In this document: in pieces, positions 56,800-64,000 of the stretch
Layout: each line of letters starts with the position of its first letter
Position numbering within the stretch: position 1 is the stretch's first letter
Source of the DNA: Salvia splendens
Taxonomy: Eukaryota > Streptophyta > Magnoliopsida > Lamiales > Lamiaceae
NCBI RefSeq assembly: GCF_004379255.2
Contig: NC_056042.1
Coordinates: 14,803,901-14,867,900, forward strand
Length of the DNA stretch: 64,000 bases
Direction: 5' to 3'
Translations under genes and position numbers: made by a program
Notes under the pieces: model-generated
Databases searched by the model: none
Told to the model about the DNA's origin: nothing
The model's input: only the letters and a program-made list of their open reading frames with translations

Positions 56800-57290
56800 A
56801 TATTTTGTTATAATGATCTATTTTGTTAACATCAGTGAAGTAAAAACATGGTTAGAGTGATGTGTTCCAGGGTTAGAGTGAGGTTTCTTTGAGTTTTTTG
56901 TTATAATGATCTATTTTATTAACATCAGTGAAGAAAAAACATGGTTATAGTGATGTGTTCCAGGGTTATAGTGATGTTTCTTAGATTTTTTGTTATAGTG
57001 ATCTATTTTGTTAACATCAGTGAAGTAAAAACATGGTTATAGTGATGTGTTCCACGATTAGAGCGAGGTTTCTTATAGTGATCTATTTTGTTAACATCAA
57101 CGAAGTAAAAACTTGGTTATAGTGATGTGTTCCAGGGTTAGAGTGATGTTTCTTTGATTTTTTGTTATAGTGATCTATTTTGTAAACATCTGTGAAGTAA
57201 AAACATGGTTATAGTGATGTGTTCCACGGTTAGAGTGATGTATCTTTGATTTTTTGTTATAGTGATCTATTTTATTAACATAAGATTTTG
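56800..57290 (+). repeat. About 92-bp tandem repeat, five to six copies
   Basis: GATCTATTTTGTTAACATC starts at 56815, 56908, 57000, 57080, 57172 and 57264 (periods 93, 92, 80, 92, 92). Units include CAGTGAAGTAAAAACATGGTTA and GTGATGTGTTCCA, words close to those of the 44-bp array at 39.1-40.0 kb. Confidence 0.92.
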
Positions 57291-57519
57291 GTGGGAGTTG
57301 TTGTTCGGCGACCCTAACCGCCCACTTCAATGGCTTCACCTGATCGGCAGCGCTTCAAAATTTATTTCTCTTGATTGCACAATAACTACGAATTTTAGAA
57401 TCAGTGAAAAGCACAAATTTGATCAAAGTTTATAATTTTAGAAATGAATATCCATTATTCTATTTAGAGAGGAATATCCATAACAAATATATATATAATA
57501 AATAACATATTAAAATCAC

Positions 57520-58625
57520 TATAAGGCATGCAGAATATACTTCAGTATATGAACAATATACTTCCCTAAAATGTAAAACAGTTCACTATAAGCATGCAGA
57601 AATATACATCACTGTAATGCACAATATACATCACTATATGCTCAATATAGTCCATGTCAAGGCATGCTCAATACGCTTCATTGTAAGTATATTGTAGTTC
57701 ACTAATTGCTCAATATACTTCCCTAAAATGAAAAACAATTCACTATAAACATTCAGAAATATACATCACTGTAATACATACTATACATCACTATATGTTC
57801 AATATACTCCATGTGAAGGCATGCTCAATACACTTCACTATAAGCATGTTGTAGTTCACTAATTGCTCAATATACTTCCCTAAAATGAAAAACAATTCAC
57901 TATAAACATGCAGAAATATACATCACTGTAATGCATAATATACATCACTATATGCTCAATATAGTCCATGTCAAGGCATGCTCAATACAGTTCACTGTAA
58001 GCATATTGTAGTTTACTAATTGCTCAATATACTTCCCTAAAATGAAAAACAATTCACTATAAGCATGCAGAAATATACATTACTGTAATGCACAATATAC
58101 ATCACTATATGCTCAATATACTCCATGTCAAGGCATGTTCAATACACTTCACTGTAAGCTTATTGTAGATCACTTATTGCTCAATATACTTCCCTAAAAT
58201 GAAAAACAATTCACTATAAACATGTAGAAATATACATCACTGTAATGCACAATATACATCACTGTAATACAGAATATACATCACTGTAATGTACAATATA
58301 CATCACTATATGCTCAATATACTCAATGTCAAGGCATGCTCAATACACTTTACTATAAGCATATTGTAGTTCACTAATTGCTCAATATACTTTCCTAAAA
58401 TGAAAAACAACTCACTATAAGCATGCAGAAATATGCATCATTGTAATGCACAATATACATCACTATATGTTAAATATACTCCATGTCAAGGCATGCTCAA
58501 TACACTTCACTGTAAGCATATTGTAGTTCACTAATTGCTCAATATACTTCCCTAAAATGAAAAACAATACACTATAAGCATGCAGAAATATACATCACTG
58601 TAATGCACAATATACTTCACTGAAA
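57520..58625 (+). repeat. 157-bp tandem repeat, seven copies
   Basis: ACTTCCCTAAAATG recurs near 57561, 57718, 57875, 58032, 58189, 58390 and 58547. The period is 157 bp except once 201 bp, where an extra ATACATCACTGTAATGCACA unit of 44 bp is inserted. Short inner motifs (ATACATCACT, CAATATAC) give a finer rhythm. No coding. Confidence 0.94.
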
Positions 58626-58755
58626 CACCTACGGGCTGCACTCGGGCTCTCCATCGAACAAAAAGACAAATATGGGGTGGGTGCAACAACATCATTGATT
58701 AGAATTTCGTAATTATCCCATAAATCTCCTCCCCACCGCCATTTCCGACTGAATT

Positions 58756-58986
58756 TCAGATCTTGTTTTCGCCGCTGGAAACGTTGCTCTCATAGTCGGA
58801 GGGGCAATAATTTCCGTTGAATACATCACTATTAAAATTTACAGCATCTGAATCCTGAAGAAGATCTTCAAAGAGCGTCAATTTTTGGCCCTTCTTTTCA
58901 GCTGAAACGTGATTCGATCTAGAAACCAAATTGCCGTCGTTTTTTCGCTGCACATCGTGACAAGAGTTTGTTTGCTCGATCGACAC
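58756..58986 (-). CDS. Hypothetical small ORF
   Basis: A 76-codon frame on the minus strand with a GTG start; no ATG near the start. It is acidic (LFEDLLQDSDAVNFNSDVFNGNY) and more GC-rich than the flanking arrays. It could be a first exon carried by the neighbouring DNA element, or chance. No family is recognised. Confidence 0.15.
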   Translation of the reverse strand: MSIEQTNSCHDVQRKNDGNLVSRSNHVSAEKKGQKLTLFEDLLQDSDAVNFNSDVFNGNYCPSDYESNVSSGENKI

Positions 58987-59252
58987 TCAGAGAAAATTCG
59001 AAGAAGGTAGGAAAACTATAATTTGCTAATCGATTTGAAAAAGTCCAATCTTCAAAAAAAGTCAGCAAACTAATAAATTAAAATTAGCTGGAATACGACC
59101 ATAGCACAACTCTGAAAACGACACCTAAAAAATCATTACGAAGAAGAATTTTTTTATTTTTTTACTCTATATTTGATGTTTATTTATTTTTTTCTTTCAC
59201 ATCAAAATGGGATAATTTTGATGTGAATGCATACGCCCGTCCCTCCTCCCCG

Positions 59253-60183
59253 ATGTATTCGGAGGGATTATCCCAGATTCAGGAGGATTATTCGGTTGAA
59301 CCCACTCCGGAAGGAGGCCGAGGCGGTGGAAGCTCCAGGGCGGAGGCAGAGGCGGACGAGGAGGAGGAGGAGGATCTAGGTCGGCATCCGTACGTCCCCA
59401 AGGAAACGCTGGCTGTGTACAACGCCTAGATCAGCGTCTCGTACGATCCCATCGTCGGGAATCAATCCCGGAAGTGCTTCTGGGAAAAGGTCACCGATGC
59501 CTACCCGAGATTAAGCCGAAGGGGTCCCGCCGCCGCACATTTAAGATGCTCCGTGCTCACTTTGACCGAGTCGACAGTGAGGTCAAAAAATTCTGCACCA
59601 TCTACAAGAGTGAAGCGGCTCATTACCAAAGCGGAGCCACGGGAGCCGACATTCTGAGGTCGACTTTGCAAGTCTACTTCGACGACACCGCCAAACAATT
59701 CAAACATGTCGATGTTTGAGAGGTCGTCAAAGACGAGGAAAGGTGGGCCGACGATGTCCGGTCCAGCTCGGGCTCGACCTCGAAGCGCATGAAGCACACG
59801 ACGGGTGGCCAATACTCGTCTAGTGAGGGCGGTTCGGGCATCGCCGCACAAGAGGTTGCCTCGCAAAAGGTTGAGGGCACGACAGACGATGCCGGGGGGT
59901 CCTCCGTGGGCGCCGTCGGCCGCAAGGGAGAAATTCGGCGAAGGCGGCTAAAGAGAGGAGGAGCCGAGGCGAATCAAGCCAGGCGGGCTCGGGGGCACCC
60001 TCGAACTCCCTAACGTCCATGTACATGACCGCCACTATGGCGGACACCTCCCGCATGACGCCTCCCCAATACCAAGTCTATCTTGCCGGAATTGAGTTTA
60101 TGGCAAGACAACTTGGTATTCCGCCTCCAGGTGGCTTCAGTGCACCTCAACCGCCTTCAGGAGATGATTCGCCGGCGGAGTAG
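59253..60183 (+). pseudogene. PIF/Harbinger ORF1 (Myb/SANT-like) with NAM-associated tail, broken
   Basis: The protein reads, across frames: a leader with an acidic run (ADEEEEEDLGRHPYV); the trihelix/SANT-like part with ISVSYDPIVGN, FWEKV, GSRRRTFKMLRAHFDRVDSEVKKF and the typical GATGADILRSTLQVY; then EVVKDEERW; and a Ser-rich tail with RKGEI and KRGGAEA. This is the DNA-binding partner (ORF1) of PIF/Harbinger transposases, often annotated in plants as NAM-associated or 'GST T3-like'. Two TGG (Trp) codons expected before ISVSYDP and before EVVKDEE are stops (59427-59429 and near 59717). Frame changes near 59450-59480 and 60005 add to this. ATG 59253 is the first in frame; the true start may be earlier. 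Confidence 0.75.
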
Positions 60184-60384
60184 TTTTTTATTTTCTATAA
60201 AATTGTATTTTAAATTATGAAATTTTTATATTTTTAGTATTTTAATTATGTGTTTTTTTGTTTTTTTTTTAAATTTTAAGTTGTATTTTTATTTTATGTT
60301 GTAATTTTATTTTATTTAATGAAGTGTGTTTTTATTAATTGAATTTGTTGGAAATAAAAATAAAAAATGAAAATGAATGAATAG

Positions 60385-60537
60385 TAATTTAAGAGATGGT
60401 TAAGAGACGGATAAGAGATGGAGGGTTGCAGGTTCTGTCCCTGAGTTAAGATATGTAGTAAAAAGTACAGTGAGGCCCAAGAATAGTAATTTAAGAGACG
60501 GTTAATGGACGGATAAGAGACAGCGTTGCAGATGGCC
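60385..60537 (+). mobile_element. Right end of a PIF/Harbinger (Tourist-like) element
   Basis: The terminus GCGTTGCAGATGGCC followed by TTA (60538-60540), with subterminal TTTAAGAGACGGTTAATGGACGGATAAGAGAC and a weaker direct copy at 60388-60425. Such ends with TTA/TAA target sites are typical of the superfamily, and the ORF1 remnant lies just upstream. The left end was not found. Confidence 0.6.
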
Positions 60538-60540
60538 TTA

Positions 60541-60968
60541 CACCATATTCAGATCCCTCCCCTGCGTGATAGAAAACATAAGCTGACCTTTATAATTTTC
60601 CGGCGAGTTCTTGCTCCAGTAGATGACATTTCCTCCCATCGCCATTTTAAAGTGTTTTCATGTAAGATGTGACCCTATTTTTATTATTATTGATATTTTG
60701 TGTATAATTTTGTTAAAATTTATTTGATGTTGGATTAATTTTATAAATTTAGGATTCATACATTTTTGAAGAAATTTGTTGTTAGGTTGCATGAAAAATG
60801 ATTATATATTCTCTTCTCCAATGGCCTCTAACACATTCTAACAATGCACACAATGTTAACGCAATACATACGTAGAAAGAGTGCACACATTCTCTTCTCC
60901 TCATCTTGTCGAAAAATATGACCATTAAATGCTACTCTATCTCCCACCATTCCCTATTAAATGTGCAA
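60541..60968. other. Unassigned AT-rich spacer
   Basis: No gene, RNA or recognised repeat. Confidence 0.4.
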
Positions 60969-60970
60969 TA

Positions 60971-61202
60971 CTTCCTTATTTGAACGGTTTTCAATAAAAG
61001 TCTCATTTCACTTTTACTATTTTTAGTAAATGAACCTTACATTCCACTGACTCATTTTACTCACAATTATTATAAAATTAATATATAGAAGTGGGGTCCA
61101 CATTCCACTAACTTTTTCAATCCACTTTCATCCATAAAGTCAAACAATTTCTTAAAACATACACCGATCATATATGTGCCATTTAATGAGAACCAGAGGG
61201 AG
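60971..61202. mobile_element. Stowaway-like MITE, degraded
   Basis: The ends CTTCCTTATTTGAACGG and CCAGAGGGAG form an imperfect inverted repeat, flanked by TA (60969-60970, 61203-61204). 232 bp. It contains CATTTCACTTTTACTATTTTTAG, a common Stowaway interior pattern. Confidence 0.6.
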
Positions 61203-61204
61203 TA

Positions 61205-61431
61205 ATCAACAATTGTGAAACTAAACTGTAAACTGAAGTGATATATAAAAAACTAGTCCCTCCATTCATCAATAATCGTCTCATTATGCTATTTTTGTCT
61301 ACTCGCCAATAAATGTCTTATTTGCTTTTTTACTACTTTTGGTTATGGACCCTACACTCCAATATTAATTTAAATTCACTTACATTTTATGGTAAACTAT
61401 TATATAAAAGTAAGATTTATCTTCTAGACTG
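61205..61431. mobile_element. Second Stowaway-like remnant up to the LTR junction
   Basis: Begins near TAGTCCCTCCATTCATCAATAATCG (61252), the start of a Stowaway-type sequence with CTCATTATGCTATTTTTG; its other end is absent, and the LTR copy begins at 61432. Confidence 0.4.
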
Positions 61432-62526
61432 TGTTGTTATAAGTGAATTACTTGATTGATATATGTGATGACATGATGCGCTGTTCAAAGGGGGGGAAAA
61501 GGGAAAACGATAGAGACATGCATAATATTAAGTCGATGGTTGTGACTGATAAGATATATATATTATCTAAAGGTAATAACTCGTGCGCGAAGCGTGATAA
61601 CAAAGGGAAAGCAGTAGTCGAAATCTAAACGGTCGAGGTGGGCTTCTTTTCTACCCTACATTTTTGTGGGTTTTCTTTTACTAAAATCTTTTACGTATGA
61701 CTGTGGAGCTATAAGGGTGGTTTAAAGCGATTATCATGCCGTGATTTGTTTTAACATGCCTATCTGATGTGGCTGTTGCCACTGCTATATAAATCGAATT
61801 CGGGTCCTCGTAGGGCCGCAAACCCTACTTGGATTAGTGTACACCTATGGTAGACTGTGTGCTAGCGTACGGGCTGGCCGGTCTAGTGACCTGGTTTACG
61901 GCCGCATTCCTTGTCATGTATTGGAAGATATGATTGATGACGATGGGGAAAAAAGACTGCGCAGTCGCTATTTTGAACAATGGAAAATATTTTGGTGCCT
62001 CGGGCCTTTATAAAGCTCAAACCCCGATGGTTACCTACGTATGGCATGATAATATGTACTCTTATTTAAAATATTTTTGGCATGAGCCACTGAGTATTTT
62101 CGAAAGTACTCAGCCCTGCATATGTTTTCTCTATGTGAAGGTTGAGCAGCGACGAGCGGTTGGTGGTGTTGAGCATGAATTAATAATAAACTATGGTCGT
62201 TTTGAAACTCCGAGTGTCGTCGTGTCTTCACACACGACGTCACTCTTCTCTTGGATGCTTCCGCTGTGATGTTTGCTTTACATACTTTTTATTTAAATTC
62301 AAAAACTGTTTAATTTGGGATATTTGCAAACTCGTTACTTATTTTGAATAAATGCTAAACCCTTAGTCATTTACTTGTTGAACATAAATACTTTTGGTTG
62401 TTTTATTTATTAAACTTAAATTCTTGGTCAAACTTTTATTGAAAACCCTAGTCTTCTATGCCTGTCCATTAAGCCCCTTTAAGTCGCGATCGCCCGCTTT
62501 TATTAACCCTAGGGGCGGTCGTGACA
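61432..62526 (+). repeat. Right LTR segment of the 24.6-62.5 kb element
   Basis: 61432-61991 repeats 26293-26851 with about half a dozen differences by eye; 61992-62526 is the LTR's 3' part, absent at the left. It ends GGCGGTCGTGACA, then GAGAA. Confidence 0.85.
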
Positions 62527-62531
62527 GAGAA

Positions 62532-62790
62532 GGTGACTTGACATTTCTTCCAGATTTTGATTGAATGTAGATGGGTTGAGAAGTGTTTTGCTGAGGCTGA
62601 ACAGATGTATGTGAAGTGTTTTGCTGAGGCTGAACAGAATTATGTGAGAGTGAAGAGTTTGGTTCAGGAAATGGAGATGGAGATTGGTGTGAGAGAGGAA
62701 ATTCAGATTCATGAAAAACCACATTCCTGCTTATGAAAATGTGATTATTCTCCAAGTCCATGACCTTGTATCCCTTATATCCATTCAGGT
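62532..62790 (-). pseudogene. Copia copy 1, detached upstream segment
   Basis: On the minus strand it encodes NGYKGYKVMDLENNHIFISRNVVFHE followed by a Ser/Pro/Gln-rich linker with HTSVQPQQNTS repeats, which is the end of the copia integrase region and the linker before RT. It continues in the correct order into 24573-22939 once the insertion at 24579-62526 and one GAGAA are removed. Its upstream end stops at the inverted junction at about 62790. Confidence 0.88.
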
Positions 62791-62793
62791 AAG

Positions 62794-64000
62794 AATAATC
62801 ACATTTTCATAAGCAGGAATGTGGTTTTTCATGAATTTGAATTTCCTCTCTCACACCAATCTCCATCTCCATTTCCTGAACCAAACTCTTCACTCTCACA
62901 TAATTCTGTTCAGCCTCAGCAAAACACCTCACATACATCTGTTCAGCATCAGCAAAGTACTTCTCAACCCATCTCCATTCAATCCAAATCTGGAAGAAAT
63001 ATCAAGCCACCTTCTCACCTTGCAAATTATATCTGCAACTCTGTAACATCATCTTCAAAGTACCCTCTCTCTTCTTACTTCTCTCTGAACAAACTTTCTG
63101 AACCCTATCAAAGATTGATCATACTTCTATCTATTCTCACCGAGCCTACCTCATATAAACAAGCCTCTCAACACCCTGAGTGGGTTTTAGCTATGCAAGA
63201 GGAACTGCAAGCTCTGGTGAGAACTGATACATAGTTGATCACCACTTTACCATCGGGGAAGATTCCTATATCATGCAAATGGGTTTATAAGATTAAATTC
63301 AAGGCAGATGCTACGGTGGAAAGATATAAAGCAAGGCTAGTTGCAAAAGGTTTCACACAACATGCTGGGGTGGATTTCCATGATACCTTTTCACCTGTTG
63401 CTAAGTTAACTACTGTCAAGATGCTACTGGCTTTAGCTGCTATACATGGTTGGAATCTTGCTCACCTAGACATCAATAATGCTTTCTTATATGGTGAGCT
63501 TGATGAAGAAATCTATATGACACTACCACCTGGATTGGAGGTCCAACATCCAAGTCCAGAATCTGGTGGTAAGCTTGTTTGCCGATTGAAAAAATCCCTA
63601 TATGGTTTGAAACAAGCTTCAAGACAATGGTATTTGAAATTTTTTCAAGTACTATCCGGCTTTGGATTAGCTCAGTCAGCATCAGATCACTCCTATTTCT
63701 TTAAAAGATCAGACGATGGAGGTTTCTTTGGAGTAGTGATCTATGTGGATGACATTCTTGTTGCTTGCAGTAACCCCACACTCATTAGTGAGTTCAAGGA
63801 TTTTCTTGCTGCCCATTTCAAGTTCAAGGATTTGGGAAATCCCAAATATTTTTTGGGAATTGAAATTGCAAGAAACAAAGCTGGTATATTCATTTCACAA
63901 CATAAATATGCCTTAGATCTTGTCACAGATGCTGGTTTACTTGGCTGCAAGCCTTCTAATACACCTATGGACTCAAGCAAACAATTACAACAAGATGAAG
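62794..64000 (+). pseudogene. Copia integrase end and reverse transcriptase (copy 2), runs off the window
   Basis: Same family as copy 1, opposite orientation. Words in order: NNHIFISRNVVFHE, a Ser/Pro linker with HTSVQHQQSTS, YPLSSYFSLNKLSEPYQR, LAMQEELQALVR, then a stop TAG at 63232-63234 in place of Trp, then ITTLPSGKIPISCKWVYKIKF, DTFSPVAKL, HLDINNAFLYGELDEE, SLYGLKQASRQWY, an intact YVDD active site (63742-63753) and YFLGIEIARNKAGIF to the window end. Except for the stop, and as far as it is seen, the RT frame is open from 63235 to 64000. Confidence 0.93.

Larger units (their letters stand above)
56157..58650. mobile_element. Relative of the 38.3-kb TIR element, right end not found
   Basis: The left end GGGCAAGTACTCC...TATAACTAGAGAATAAAT...CCACAAGATTAAG follows the pattern of 38295-38360. 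A GC-rich piece (56370-56480) and tandem arrays (92 bp and 157 bp) follow. No inverted partner of the left end was found by 61430, so the element is truncated or its other end has diverged. Confidence 0.5.
24579..62526 (+). mobile_element. LTR element of TGTAACGCC type, heavily rearranged, spanning the main cluster
   Basis: It starts TGTAACGCCCC and ends GGTCGTGACA. The 5-bp word GAGAA is present on both sides (24574-24578 and 62527-62531), and joining the flanks rebuilds copia sequence that matches the intact second copia copy around 63020, so this is a true insertion. Only LTR sequence is recognised: 24579-26851 at the left and 61432-62526 at the right, overlapping by about 559 bp. No primer site, gag or pol of this element was found between them; the 34.6 kb inside consists of other repeats and elements. 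It may be a solo LTR opened by later events, or a two-LTR element whose interior was replaced. Confidence 0.75.

Noticed and set aside
24579..62526. One intact 38-kb giant retrotransposon
   Set aside because: No PBS, gag or pol of this LTR type inside; the content consists of independent elements with their own ends and target duplications.

Overview
The window is AT-rich nuclear DNA from a flowering plant. The evidence is Athila-, Tekay/Del- and copia-type retrotransposons, FAR1-type Mutator elements, Stowaway MITEs, a PIF/Harbinger ORF1 with plant-typical NAM-associated tail, GT-AG introns, and one BAHD acyltransferase of the vinorine-synthase type. A eudicot, possibly Lamiales, is my guess only. 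No intact host gene, rRNA or tRNA was recognised. The only gene-like host locus is a broken BAHD acyltransferase at 18.9-22.5 kb. The rest is nested mobile DNA and tandem repeats.

Left part (1-18.1 kb). An Athila-like Ty3/gypsy element on the minus strand has its 5' LTR at 16632-18069, a tRNA-Asp primer site, decayed gag and protease (14032-16527) and an Athila ORF1-like fragment (3224-3637); no reverse transcriptase is present. It is split by a complete 9.2-kb non-coding LTR element (4487-13679) with 2.9-kb LTRs, an initiator-Met primer site, a polypurine tract and a perfect CCTGC target duplication. A second minus-strand LTR with tRNA-Asp primer site lies at 1568-3058, facing a plus-oriented LTR-like stretch at 1-1440.

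Middle left (18.1-24.6 kb). The BAHD pseudogene has a 716-bp intron inside the HxxxD motif and a 1.6-kb TRIM in exon 1 (TSD AGAAA). Next comes the 3' part of a copia element on the minus strand.

Main cluster (24.6-62.5 kb). An LTR element of TGTAACGCC...GTCGTGACA type interrupted that copia element; the copia resumes at 62532 and both sides carry the duplication GAGAA. Between the two LTR pieces, which overlap by a nearly identical 559-bp segment, lie: ATCATTTTATC minisatellite arrays with a 272-bp higher-order unit; a Tekay-like LTR (28900-31873); a C48/Ulp1 peptidase-like gene between inverted modules (33157-36470); a TIR element with a 44-bp array (38295-40756); a FAR1-type Mutator element with about 220-bp TIRs (40807-55742) holding a 10.3-kb Tekay-like element (44724-55021, TSD ACAAT); a 287-bp MITE; 92-bp and 157-bp tandem arrays; a PIF/Harbinger ORF1 pseudogene; and Stowaway-like MITEs. 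Several DNA elements sit directly in (TA)n/(GA)n tracts.

Right end (62.5-64 kb). The displaced copia segment lies head-to-head with a second copy of the same family on the plus strand, giving a large inverted repeat that runs off the window. All coordinates and comparisons were made by eye; boundaries not backed by a target duplication may be off by some bases.
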